A model generated the notes under the pieces. It searched no databases and had not been told where the DNA came from. It was given only the letters and a program-made list of their open reading frames with translations. Below are positions 8,169-15,827 of a stretch of 33,195 bases of DNA, one piece after another (position 1 is the stretch's first letter; every line of letters begins with the position of its first letter). Where the stretch lies: the NCBI GenBank assembly GCA_913061125.1, contig CAJXUB010000022.1:1-33195 (forward strand), in the 5' to 3' direction. This stretch comes from an uncultured Flavobacteriaceae bacterium. Its GTDB lineage: Bacteria > Bacteroidota > Bacteroidia > Flavobacteriales > Flavobacteriaceae. The position numbers were made by a program, and so were the translations under genes.

Positions 8169-8822
8169 TTAATGTCTGGCGCCAAAAATTCCGCTACCCA
8201 CACGAATCATAGTGCTGCCGCATTCAATTGCAAGGGGGTAATCGCCACTCATGCCCATGGATACAATTTCCAGAGCAGGGCAGATTGTTTTTAACGCATC
8301 AAAACAATGTTTTAAAGTTTTAAATTCCGACCTTATTTGTCGTTTGTTTGCTGTAAAACTTGCCATACCCATCACCCCCAGAATGGTAATATTATTAAGC
8401 GAATCCAGAGCGTTGGACTGTAAAAGACTTAAAGCATCATCTGGTGTCATTCCAAATTTTGAATCCTCTTGAGCGATTTTTATTTGCAATAAACAGTTGA
8501 TGGTGCGGTGGTGTTTTTGGGCTTGTTTGTTAATTTCAGAAAGTAATTTTAAGCTATCCACCCCATGAATTAAATCCACAAATTCAGCCATATATTTGAC
8601 CTTATTTCGTTGCAGGTGACCAATCATGTGCCATTGAATATCTTTGGGCATATGATGGTATTTTTCAACCATTTCCTGAACCTTATTTTCGCCAAAAATC
8701 CGCTGGCCAGCATCATAGGCCTCCATCAAATTATCGATAGGTTTGGTTTTAGATACTGCAACCAAAGCCACGTGGCTGGGCAGGGATGTTTTTAAATCGA
8801 TAAGGTTGTTTTTAATCCTCAT
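8169..8822 (-). CDS. YggS/PROSC family PLP-binding protein
   Basis: Pyridoxal 5'-phosphate homeostasis protein of 217 residues, a single-domain TIM-barrel protein like the N-terminal domain of alanine racemase. VAVSKTKP carries the PLP-binding lysine (K25); FGENKVQE, WHMIGHLQRNK, GMSGDYP and the terminal IRVGSGIFG are the family signatures around the cofactor and phosphate. Members buffer free PLP and affect amino-acid and keto-acid pools rather than catalysing a known reaction. The open frame extends to an ATG at 8849, but the ATG at 8822 gives the usual N-terminus and starts just after the DUF1015 gene's stop at 8824. It is a middle gene of the seven-gene operon. Confidence 0.93.
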   Translation of the reverse strand: MRIKNNLIDLKTSLPSHVALVAVSKTKPIDNLMEAYDAGQRIFGENKVQEMVEKYHHMPKDIQWHMIGHLQRNKVKYMAEFVDLIHGVDSLKLLSEINKQAQKHHRTINCLLQIKIAQEDSKFGMTPDDALSLLQSNALDSLNNITILGVMGMASFTANKRQIRSEFKTLKHCFDALKTICPALEIVSMGMSGDYPLAIECGSTMIRVGSGIFGARH

Positions 8823-8823
8823 T

Positions 8824-10047
8824 TTAAAATTCGTAAATGGTAATGCCACTTCTGAGTTTAGGAAAAATATAGGTGCTCTTTGGGGGCATCACCAAATCGG
8901 CATCAGCAATGGCTTTCAGTTGCTGAATTGTTACAGGGTTTAGTCCAAATCCAACCGCAAATAACCCTCGGTCTATTAAAGATTTAATTCTTTTCATGTT
9001 GTCACTTTCAGCACTGTATTTTAATCGGTTATCGTGTCTGGGATTTTTTACACCCAAAATGGGCTTTAAGATAAATTCCTGCAACACGTATGCGCCTATG
9101 TCTAAGAGCGGATTCTCCGATTTTTGAACCTCACGTCGTAAAGATAGGCAATAAAAATGGCCTTTTAGATACATGGTGATACTATGTTTATTTTTGTTAT
9201 AGCACAACCCATTCTCGATTGATACAACATCAAAATTCTGTTTTAAACGTTCCAAAAATTGATGCTCAGTTAATCCGTTTAGCCCTTTAAACATTCTGTT
9301 GTATTCTCTGATGATCAACTCATCTTCTTGAATAAGATAGGCCATAAAAAAATCGGTGCTTTGGTTTTTGCCAACTTCTTTTTCTTCTTCTGAAAGACGC
9401 ACCGATGAAGCCGATCTGTGATGGCCATCTGCAATGTAAAGTGACGGAATTTTTTCAAAAGCTGTTTTAATGTTTAACACCCTTTCAGTTGAATCGATTC
9501 GCCAAATCTTATGCCAACAAGCATCCTGCGTTTCAAAACTAACAGTTGGTTGGGATGTTTTGCAATCCGAAATGATTTGAGAAAGAACCTCCGATTGATT
9601 GTAAGTTATCAAAACAGGTTCTGAATTAAAACGTGTTATTTTAAGATAATTTTTAAAGATTTTTTCGCGTGTTTCAATGGTATTTTCGTGCTTTTTTATA
9701 ATCCCATTGGCATAGTCCTCAATGCTTACTCCACCAATAATTCCCGTAAATGAATGGTTTTCGCCCAGAGTTTCATAGACGTAAAAGGCAGCTTTGGAAT
9801 CCCGAACCAATATGCCGTCGTTTTTGAATTTTTCATAATTCAGTTTTACGGCATTGTAGCGCTCTTTTGGGTTCAGTTTAGTGGGGTTTTGAATACTGGG
9901 TTTTATGATTTGAACAAAAGAGTTTGGATTGGAATTTAGAATACATATTAATTCTTCTTCAGAATAAAAATCCACAGATTTGCTGCAAAATTTTTCGGCC
10001 AAATGGTCATTTGGACGAACGGCACTAAATGGAATTACCTGAGCCAT
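8824..10047 (-). CDS. DUF1015 family protein, ParB-like DGHHR motif
   Basis: A 407-residue cytoplasmic protein matching the DUF1015 family: IPFSAVRP at the N-terminus, KKHENT near 118-123 and the signature IADGHHR at 205-211. The family has no firmly assigned role that I can confirm. The DGHHR motif recalls the ParB/sulfiredoxin-like free serine kinases SerK and SbnI, and in many Bacteroidota DUF1015 genes lie beside serine-biosynthesis genes. Here no serA or serC is nearby. The gene follows the hydroxyacyl-CoA dehydrogenase after 27 nt and precedes the YggS gene after 1 nt, so it is part of the operon. A serine kinase activity is a hypothesis only. Confidence 0.8.
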   Translation of the reverse strand: MAQVIPFSAVRPNDHLAEKFCSKSVDFYSEEELICILNSNPNSFVQIIKPSIQNPTKLNPKERYNAVKLNYEKFKNDGILVRDSKAAFYVYETLGENHSFTGIIGGVSIEDYANGIIKKHENTIETREKIFKNYLKITRFNSEPVLITYNQSEVLSQIISDCKTSQPTVSFETQDACWHKIWRIDSTERVLNIKTAFEKIPSLYIADGHHRSASSVRLSEEEKEVGKNQSTDFFMAYLIQEDELIIREYNRMFKGLNGLTEHQFLERLKQNFDVVSIENGLCYNKNKHSITMYLKGHFYCLSLRREVQKSENPLLDIGAYVLQEFILKPILGVKNPRHDNRLKYSAESDNMKRIKSLIDRGLFAVGFGLNPVTIQQLKAIADADLVMPPKSTYIFPKLRSGITIYEF

Positions 10048-10074
10048 AACATAAAGGGATTCGTTCTGAGCTCT

Positions 10075-10962
10075 CTAGTGAAATTGAGCGGCCGGAACAG
10101 TCGCTTTTTTGTCGTTGCTGTAATCGTAAAACCCTTCACCGGTTTTTTTACCAAGTTTTCCAGCACGAACCATATTGACCAGCAAGGGGTTAGGGGCATA
10201 TTTCGGGGTTTTAAATCCAGCATGCATAACTTCCAAAATGGAATGGCACACATCCAGTCCGATAAAATCGGCAAGTTCCAAAGGCCCCATAGGGTGGGCC
10301 ATACCAAGTTTCATTATGGTATCGATTTCTTGAACGCCACTAACACCCGTTTGGAGCGCTTCTATGGCCTCGTTAATCATTGGCATGAGAATTCTGTTGG
10401 CTATAAAACCGGGATAATCGTTTGCTAAAACAGGAGTTTTTCCAATGAATTTAGTAAGTTCTACAATAAAATCAGTAACCTCTGTTGAGGTGTTGTACCC
10501 GTTAATCACTTCTACCAATGGCATGATGGGAACAGGGTTCATAAAGTGCATTCCAATCACTTGGGAAGGGCGTGAGGTGGCTGCTGCAATTTGAGTAATT
10601 GAAATGGAGGAGGTGTTTGTGGCCAAAATCGTATCTTCGGGACAAGCATCATCCAGGGTTTTAAAAATATCCAATTTAAGGGCTTCGTTTTCCGTGGCGG
10701 CTTCTACCACCAAACTGGCATATTCAACCCCTTCAGAGATGTTGGTAAAAATTGAAATGTTTGATAAGGTATGTTGTTTGTCTTCTTCGGAAATAACCCC
10801 TTTTTTAATCATCCGATCCAAGTTATTGGAAATGGTTTGAAGGGCATTTTCAAGAACCTTTTCGTTAAGATCAACGAGTTGGACTTTGTAGCCGTTTTGG
10901 GCAAAGGAGTGCGCTATCCCATTTCCCATGGTTCCCGCGCCGATTACTGCTATGTTTTTCAT
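10075..10962 (-). CDS. 3-hydroxybutyryl-CoA (3-hydroxyacyl-CoA) dehydrogenase
   Basis: NAD(P)-dependent oxidation of L-3-hydroxyacyl-CoA to 3-ketoacyl-CoA, used in fatty-acid or phenylacetate degradation or, in reverse, in butyrate-type pathways. The Rossmann motif GAGTMGNGIA is at 8-17, followed by an acidic residue binding NAD ribose (D31). The catalytic His139 lies in IGMHFMNPVP, and the C-terminal domain has NRILMPMINEA. The 295-residue length fits single-function enzymes of the Hbd/PaaH type and excludes the large FadB/FadJ fusion. It is the second gene of the operon, 12 nt after the Gfo/Idh gene. A thiolase that could use its product is encoded at 29539-30717. Chain-length preference cannot be read from the sequence. 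Confidence 0.9.
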   Translation of the reverse strand: MKNIAVIGAGTMGNGIAHSFAQNGYKVQLVDLNEKVLENALQTISNNLDRMIKKGVISEEDKQHTLSNISIFTNISEGVEYASLVVEAATENEALKLDIFKTLDDACPEDTILATNTSSISITQIAAATSRPSQVIGMHFMNPVPIMPLVEVINGYNTSTEVTDFIVELTKFIGKTPVLANDYPGFIANRILMPMINEAIEALQTGVSGVQEIDTIMKLGMAHPMGPLELADFIGLDVCHSILEVMHAGFKTPKYAPNPLLVNMVRAGKLGKKTGEGFYDYSNDKKATVPAAQFH

Positions 10963-10974
10963 GTTATAATAAGA

Positions 10975-11934
10975 TTAAAAACAATCTATAATTTGATGTG
11001 CCACTCGAAGGGCATTCGTTCCGTCTCGAAGCGTAACAATCGGTTTACGATTGTGAGTTATAGCATCTGCAAAGGACTCCAATTCATCTAATATGGCATT
11101 GTTTGGTGAAATTTCAGGGTTTTTAAAATAAATTTGTTTTTTAACCCCTTCGGCATTTTGTAAAATCATGTCATAATCGCCGGGATGTTTTGGGGCATTT
11201 TTCATCTTAACGACTTCCACTTTTTTGTCTAAAAAATCCACACTAATGTAGGCATCTTTCTGAAAAAATCGGCTTTTACGCATATTTTTCAATGAAATAC
11301 GGCTGGCCGTTAAATTGGCCACACAACCGTTTTCAAATTCAATTCGTGCATTGGCAATATCTGGCGTTTCACTAATGACCGAAACACCGCTGGCCTGAAC
11401 AGATTGCACGGGTGAGTTGACAACACTCAAAATAATATCAATATCGTGAATCATTAAATCCAACACCACAGGGACATCGGTGCCTCTAGGGTTAAACTCG
11501 GCCAACCGATGCGTTTCAATAAACATCGGTTTTTTGATTTCGGATTTAACAGCCAAAAAGGCAGGATTAAAGCGTTCTACATGCCCCACCTGACCCCTCA
11601 GGTTATTTTCGGAGACTAACAAACGGATATGTTCTGCCTCCTCAACAGTTGTCGTTATTGGTTTTTCAATAAAAATATGCTTCCCTTTGGTAATGGCTTT
11701 TATGGCGCAATTGTAGTGCGAGAGGGTGGGGGTAACAATGTCCACCACATCCACAGCATCGATCAGCTCATCAAGGGATTCAAAATAATTGTAGTTGAAT
11801 TCTTTGGCTACTCTTTGCCCGTTCGCAATATCTGGGTCAAAAAATCCAACCAAATCATAATGTTCAGATTGTTGGAGCAGTTTCAAGTGAATTTTCCCTA
11901 AATGCCCTGCGCCTAATACACCAATTTTTAGCAT
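10975..11934 (-). CDS. Gfo/Idh/MocA family oxidoreductase
   Basis: NAD(P)-dependent sugar or polyol dehydrogenase-like protein, 319 residues. The Rossmann motif GVLGAGHLGKIH starts at residue 5, the EKP motif with its conserved lysine is at 90-92, and VVLDLMIHDIDI near 157-168 supplies the substrate-pocket histidine (H163). The combination GTDVPVVLDLMIHDID resembles dehydrogenases acting on UDP-sugars for lipid A or polysaccharide synthesis, but this is a weak subfamily hint. It is the first gene of the seven-gene minus-strand operon; a TAATTTTG box lies 15 nt upstream of its ATG and a perfect inverted repeat lies just beyond it. The substrate is unknown. Confidence 0.88.
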   Translation of the reverse strand: MLKIGVLGAGHLGKIHLKLLQQSEHYDLVGFFDPDIANGQRVAKEFNYNYFESLDELIDAVDVVDIVTPTLSHYNCAIKAITKGKHIFIEKPITTTVEEAEHIRLLVSENNLRGQVGHVERFNPAFLAVKSEIKKPMFIETHRLAEFNPRGTDVPVVLDLMIHDIDIILSVVNSPVQSVQASGVSVISETPDIANARIEFENGCVANLTASRISLKNMRKSRFFQKDAYISVDFLDKKVEVVKMKNAPKHPGDYDMILQNAEGVKKQIYFKNPEISPNNAILDELESFADAITHNRKPIVTLRDGTNALRVAHQIIDCF

Positions 11935-11949
11935 GTAATTTAATTTTCA

Positions 11950-11957
11950 CAAAATTA
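11950..11957 (-). promoter_or_regulatory. -7 box of the seven-gene minus-strand operon
   Basis: On the minus strand the bases read TAATTTTG, a full match to TAnnTTTG, ending 15 nt before the Gfo/Idh ATG. I see no TTTG at the right distance for a -33 element; that region is instead occupied by the 19-bp inverted repeat at 11966-11984. Confidence 0.5.
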
Positions 11958-11965
11958 AATATTTT

Positions 11966-11984
11966 AATGAGATATTGTCTCATT
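11966..11984. repeat. Inverted repeat (7-5-7) upstream of the seven-gene operon
   Basis: AATGAGA (11966-11972) and TCTCATT (11978-11984) are perfect inverted arms around a 5-nt spacer. The centre lies about 18 nt upstream of the -7 box of the minus-strand operon, so the element covers the expected -33 position. Geometry and position suggest a binding site for a dimeric regulator; no regulator gene is adjacent. Confidence 0.5.
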
Positions 11985-12049
11985 TTCCTCAAAACCTCTG
12001 GATTTTAAATTCTTTTTAAGATTTAATTTTAATCTCAATTATCTTTACT

Positions 12050-12057
12050 TAATTTTG
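12050..12057 (+). promoter_or_regulatory. -7 box upstream of pcm
   Basis: TAATTTTG matches the -7 consensus and ends 20 nt before the TTG start of pcm. The upstream region at the -33 distance is T-rich without a clear TTTG. Confidence 0.45.
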
Positions 12058-12077
12058 GATTTGAAACACCACCGCAA

Positions 12078-12719
12078 TTGATAGATTCGTTTAAACACAA
12101 AGGGCTTCGTCACAAATTGGTTCAAACCTTAGTTTCGAAGGGTATTACCAGCGAAGCTGTGCTGGAGGCGATGGGTAAAGTGCCCCGGCATTTGTTTATG
12201 GACTCTGGTTTTTTGGAGCATGCTTATCAGGACAAGGCCTTTCCAATTGCTGCCAATCAAACCATATCCCAACCCTATACGGTGGCGTTTCAAACGGAAT
12301 TATTGGACGTTTCATTGGGTCAAAAAGTCTTGGAAATTGGCACTGGAAGCGGGTATCAAACGGCCGTTTTGTGTTTGTTGGGTGCGGAGGTTTATAGCAT
12401 CGAGCGCCAATTGGAATTGTTCAAAAAAACAAATTTATTTCTTCCAAAAATCGGATATGTGGCCAAGCGGTTAATTTTTGGTGATGGCTACAAAGGGCTT
12501 AAAGAAGAGGCCCCTTTTGATCGAATTTTGGTTACAGCTGGAGCACCTTTCGTCCCAAAACCACTATTGGCCCAATTGAAGGTTGGTGGCCGACTCGTAA
12601 TCCCTGTTGGCGAGACAGAACAAATCATGACGTTGTTTGTAAGAACTGGTGCAAAAACCTTTGAAAAACAAGAACTTGGACAGTTTAAATTTGTACCCAT
12701 GTTGGAAGATAAATCGTAA
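12078..12719 (+). CDS. pcm: Protein-L-isoaspartate O-methyltransferase
   Basis: SAM-dependent methyltransferase of 213 residues that methylates L-isoaspartyl residues in aged proteins so that they can revert to aspartate. The SAM-binding motif VLEIGTGSGYQT is at 84-95, and the substrate-recognition segment QTISQPYTVA is at 61-70. LVTAGAPFVP and LVIPVG are later family motifs. The only start that keeps the conserved N-terminal FKHKGLRHKLV is the TTG at 12078; no in-frame ATG or GTG lies between the upstream stop near 12030 and this codon. It is transcribed divergently from the seven-gene operon and converges on the DUF5686 gene with 5 nt between stops. No terminator is visible there. Confidence 0.93.
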   Translation: MIDSFKHKGLRHKLVQTLVSKGITSEAVLEAMGKVPRHLFMDSGFLEHAYQDKAFPIAANQTISQPYTVAFQTELLDVSLGQKVLEIGTGSGYQTAVLCLLGAEVYSIERQLELFKKTNLFLPKIGYVAKRLIFGDGYKGLKEEAPFDRILVTAGAPFVPKPLLAQLKVGGRLVIPVGETEQIMTLFVRTGAKTFEKQELGQFKFVPMLEDKS

Positions 12720-12724
12720 ATTTC

Positions 12725-15184
12725 CTAAAGACTAAATCCAAACATCAAAGCATCATCGGTGTGTCCATTGTGGTAGGATCGGACGTAATCCAGCCGTAAA
12801 AATCGATATTTTTTCCACCCCAAGTTTCCAAGTCCAACATTAAATTCGTTGTATGGTAATTGGCTTTTTGATGAAATTCCGTGCGCTCCAACAATTAGGT
12901 TAAAATTGAGTGTATTCAGCAAGGGGATTTTACCTAAAATATAGCCCTTAAAATCATGTTCCACATGATATTCCAGATAACCATCGGCCGTGCTGAAATC
13001 GTAATACCCCATGTTTTTAAAACTGGACAAATAATTACCTATTGTATTAATGTGTGTCAAATTCCCATTGAAGTGTTTGTAATCAATAAAGGACAGGGTC
13101 TTGTTCCCAAAAAAAGTGCCTCCAATGACGTTATATTTCAAAACTCCGGTGGTTTTTAAATTGATATTCTGCCGCAAACGCGCACTTAAATGATCAAAAT
13201 TATAGGCCGAGTTACTCGCGCCAAATCCTTTTTTGTAATTGAGATTTAAGCTTGGAAAATCCGAATTGCTAACATTAAACTTGAAATCCGGGTAGGTCAT
13301 GTATTTTTCTCCAAATCGGATGGCAACATTGGCATCAAATCGAACGATGCTGTGATTGGAAAAAGGCGCAGTTCCAAACCCCTGGGGCGATAGCGGATTG
13401 TTGCTGGTGTACTCAATATCGCTTTTTGGAGCAATCACTCGATCGGAATTGTTATACAAAGCACTTCGTTTGTCGTAACTTAATTTGCTTGAAATGGTTA
13501 GCCCATTAAATAGCTCTCTGCGGTAGCCAATTTCTGCAAATTGGCGGTCATAAATTTTCATATAGTTGCTTTCAAAAAGCAAACTACTGATGGTATTATG
13601 CCCTGCAGAAATAGGATTTTCAGTGTTAAATTGTTCTGTTCTAACCCCAAAATTTACCCAAGCCATTGCATCATTAATAGCATTGAACCTGTAGCGTACG
13701 CCCAGCGTCCCTCTAAAACGCTCCGTCTCAATGCTGTAATTCATAGTGCCAATGACGGATAGGTACTTTTTGTACTCGTTAAATTGCTTTGTAAAATTAC
13801 CATTTAATGAAATGTTATACCCCTGAACGGTGTTGTACTGAATGCCTTCAATAGGTCCAGAAATACTAAAACTTTTGTTGTTGTAGGAATCTTTATACGT
13901 TTTTCCCACCAACAAATTCATCAAACTGAATTTATTACTCTCTCGATCTATTGAATCCAGATATACTTTGGAATTTCGGATTGTTTCAATGCTATCCCGC
14001 CGTATGTAGTCTTTCAACTCGTCTGTGCTTAGCGGAACGGGTCTTTTTTCTGACCAATAATCTATTTTCTTTTTGTTGGCATCTTTCTCAAAAACTAAAA
14101 TTTCGTTGCGATTTTTTTTTGAAAAATCAGTGGGGTTTAAATCATAATTGGTGTAATTGGCCACAAAACTACCATCCCCCTCAAATCCAAATAAACTGTA
14201 ACCAAAATCAATGCTCTGCGCCCTTACCAACCATTGATCCTCTTGGGTGTCGTATGTTAAATTTTGTCGAATTCGAATGCGGTCGGCAGGAGGAACTTGA
14301 ATCTGACTGCCTTCAACTTGAACATCAATTCCAAACAATGCCCAAGTTTCATCTACGATATAAATAACTCCAGAAAATACTCGGTCGTTTTCACGTTTGG
14401 GCAGCAATGATATTTTATAGATTAAATGCCCTTCGGAGTCGTAAAATTCGCCCTCAAGCTTGTATCTGTAATACTTAAAAGCATAATCTGCGATGGGCGA
14501 AATGATATCGTTGTTGATATTTACGGTGTTATTGTACAAGTTAAAATCCACATCCCTGGCGGAGTTAAAGCTAATGCCGTTGGAATTTCCACTCACTTTG
14601 GAAGCTGTTATAGTTTCGAACAGATCAGGTTTTTGGTAAATTATTTTTGAAATGGTTTCTGAAAGATAAACAATACCAGTTCTTGTGGAATCCAAAGCAC
14701 CATCAAAATCGCCCAAATCTTGGCCCAGAAATTTCTCTGGGGCGTTCTTGATCCGAATGACGCCCTTGGAGTAAAAATCAGCCGTGTAGGCGTCTAATTT
14801 TTCAAGGAATATTTTTCGTTTTTTAATGGCAGCTCGAACGATTCTGTTGGCTGGATTTTCCTGAGCATCAATAACCACTTCATTCAGGGTGATGTTTTCT
14901 TCCTCCAATACCACATTTAGCGTGTAAGGGAAGCTGTCAATTTTAATTGTTTTTGAAACTGTTTTATATCCTAAAAACTGAAATACAACTGTGTAACTTC
15001 CTGAATTTGAAATAGTTAGCTCATATTGTCCCTCCGAGTTTGAGGTTGTGCCAGTATAGGTATTCTTCAAGAAAACATTAACATAGGGCAGGGGAGCTCC
15101 AGTGGCGTCTTTGACGGTTCCAGTAAGTTGTCCGTAAGTGAAATTTACACTCAAAAAAAACAACAGAATAACTAGTTTCTTCAT
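12725..15184 (-). CDS. DUF5686/carboxypeptidase-regulatory-like outer-membrane protein
   Basis: An 819-residue exported protein. A signal peptide of about 18 residues (MKKLVILLFFLSVNFTYG) precedes a carboxypeptidase-regulatory-like beta-sandwich (about 19-105; LTGTVKDATGAPLPYVNV, then GTTSNSEGQYEL), the domain common at the N-terminus of Bacteroidota outer-membrane proteins. The remainder matches DUF5686: a long beta-rich region ending in LMFGFSL, whose terminal aromatic-hydrophobic pattern fits a beta-barrel. TonB-dependent transporters share the first domain, but I see no plug domain, so this is not a SusC-type transporter. The function is unknown. The gene starts 15 nt after smpB and is probably co-transcribed with it. 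Confidence 0.85.
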   Translation of the reverse strand: MKKLVILLFFLSVNFTYGQLTGTVKDATGAPLPYVNVFLKNTYTGTTSNSEGQYELTISNSGSYTVVFQFLGYKTVSKTIKIDSFPYTLNVVLEEENITLNEVVIDAQENPANRIVRAAIKKRKIFLEKLDAYTADFYSKGVIRIKNAPEKFLGQDLGDFDGALDSTRTGIVYLSETISKIIYQKPDLFETITASKVSGNSNGISFNSARDVDFNLYNNTVNINNDIISPIADYAFKYYRYKLEGEFYDSEGHLIYKISLLPKRENDRVFSGVIYIVDETWALFGIDVQVEGSQIQVPPADRIRIRQNLTYDTQEDQWLVRAQSIDFGYSLFGFEGDGSFVANYTNYDLNPTDFSKKNRNEILVFEKDANKKKIDYWSEKRPVPLSTDELKDYIRRDSIETIRNSKVYLDSIDRESNKFSLMNLLVGKTYKDSYNNKSFSISGPIEGIQYNTVQGYNISLNGNFTKQFNEYKKYLSVIGTMNYSIETERFRGTLGVRYRFNAINDAMAWVNFGVRTEQFNTENPISAGHNTISSLLFESNYMKIYDRQFAEIGYRRELFNGLTISSKLSYDKRSALYNNSDRVIAPKSDIEYTSNNPLSPQGFGTAPFSNHSIVRFDANVAIRFGEKYMTYPDFKFNVSNSDFPSLNLNYKKGFGASNSAYNFDHLSARLRQNINLKTTGVLKYNVIGGTFFGNKTLSFIDYKHFNGNLTHINTIGNYLSSFKNMGYYDFSTADGYLEYHVEHDFKGYILGKIPLLNTLNFNLIVGAHGISSKSQLPYNEFNVGLGNLGWKKYRFLRLDYVRSYHNGHTDDALMFGFSL

Positions 15185-15199
15185 TTTTGATATAATGAT

Positions 15200-15661
15200 T
15201 TAGGGTTTAAAATTTTTCTTGATTCGGTCCAAATTACGCTTATTGTCTCGGTCTTTTATCGTTTCTCGTTTGTCAAATAATTTTTTCCCTTTGGCAAGTG
15301 CAATTTGGAGTTTTGCAAATCCTTTGTCATTGATAAATAGTTTTAACGGTACAATGGTGAGGCCCGTATTTTTGACCTCTTTTTCCAATTTTTTGAGCTC
15401 CTTTTTGTGTAACAACAACTTGCGTTCTGCTTTAGGTTTATGATTAAAATGATGGCCATAATCATACTCTTGAACCGTCATGTTAATGACAAACAATTCC
15501 CCACCATCATTAAACTCACAAAAACTCTCGGCAATAGAGGCCTTACCGGCTCGTATCGATTTAATTTCGGTACCTGCCAGAACAATTCCCGCCGTGTACG
15601 TATTCAATAATTCGTACGAAAATCGAGCTTTTTTATTGAGAATATTTACCGTTTTTTTCAT
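15200..15661 (-). CDS. smpB: SsrA-binding protein SmpB
   Basis: Binds tmRNA and delivers it to stalled ribosomes for trans-translation. The 153-residue product has the family core NKKARFSYELL, AGIVLAGTEIKSIRAGKASI, VINMTVQEYDYG and KLLLHKKELKKL, then a basic C-terminal tail that enters the mRNA channel. The open frame continues upstream to an ATG at 15778, but that 39-residue extension is translated through the clpB terminator hairpin and is not part of the family. The ATG at 15661 follows a TAGCTTTG box by 6 nt, and the upstream in-frame ATG at 15667 is also possible. The tmRNA gene itself is not in this window. DUF5686 follows after 15 nt. Confidence 0.94.
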   Translation of the reverse strand: MKKTVNILNKKARFSYELLNTYTAGIVLAGTEIKSIRAGKASIAESFCEFNDGGELFVINMTVQEYDYGHHFNHKPKAERKLLLHKKELKKLEKEVKNTGLTIVPLKLFINDKGFAKLQIALAKGKKLFDKRETIKDRDNKRNLDRIKKNFKP

Positions 15662-15667
15662 GTACAT

Positions 15668-15675
15668 CAAAGCTA
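15668..15675 (-). promoter_or_regulatory. TAnnTTTG -7 box of smpB
   Basis: On the minus strand the bases read TAGCTTTG, a full match to the -7 consensus, 6 nt before the smpB ATG. A clpB terminator upstream supports an independent smpB promoter here. The upstream side overlaps the inverted repeat at 15674-15699. Confidence 0.45.
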
Positions 15676-15699
15676 ACCAATTATTTAATGGATTGGTTA
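15674..15699. repeat. Inverted repeat (8-10-8) over the smpB promoter
   Basis: TAACCAAT (15674-15681) and ATTGGTTA (15692-15699) are perfect inverted arms around a 10-nt spacer, with centres one helical turn and a half apart. The arm nearest smpB overlaps the -7 box by two bases. The element could be a regulator site or a stem-loop in an upstream transcript. Confidence 0.5.
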
Positions 15700-15726
15700 C
15701 CATAGCGTTAAAAAAATTATTAAAAC

Positions 15727-15775
15727 AAAAAGCAGCACCGATTAAACGTACTGTACTAATCAAGCGCTGCTTTTT
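15727..15775 (-). terminator. Long two-part hairpin, terminator after clpB
   Basis: AAAAAGCAGC (15727-15736) pairs perfectly with GCTGCTTTTT (15766-15775). A second 5-bp stem, GATTA (15740-15744) with TAATC (15757-15761), stacks inside it and leaves a 12-nt apical loop. On the minus strand it begins about 52 nt after the clpB stop and is followed by GTTTTAATAATTTTTTT, so it fits a terminator for clpB. The structure is larger than a minimal terminator. Confidence 0.65.
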
Positions 15776-15827
15776 CAACTAACTAACCAACATCTTTATG
15801 ACGATCGAACTCTAATATTGTTACATT

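Noticed and set aside
10003-10428. A 141-codon plus-strand frame across the DUF1015/hydroxyacyl-CoA dehydrogenase junction
   Set aside because: It lies opposite two well-supported genes and its translation shows no domain-like pattern.
13951-14367. A 138-codon plus-strand frame inside the DUF5686 gene
   Set aside because: Cys/Trp/His-rich translation typical of an antisense shadow; the opposite strand is clearly coding.
12725-15184. A TonB-dependent SusC-type transporter
   Set aside because: It shares the carboxypeptidase-regulatory-like domain but has no plug domain or TonB box; the rest fits DUF5686.
15662-15778. A 39-residue N-terminal extension of SmpB
   Set aside because: It is translated through the clpB terminator hairpin and the smpB promoter, and SmpB proteins start near the MKKTVNIL segment.
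15662-15827. A tmRNA gene next to smpB
   Set aside because: The gap is only 166 nt and shows neither a tRNA-Ala-like end nor a tag reading frame; the hairpin fits a terminator.
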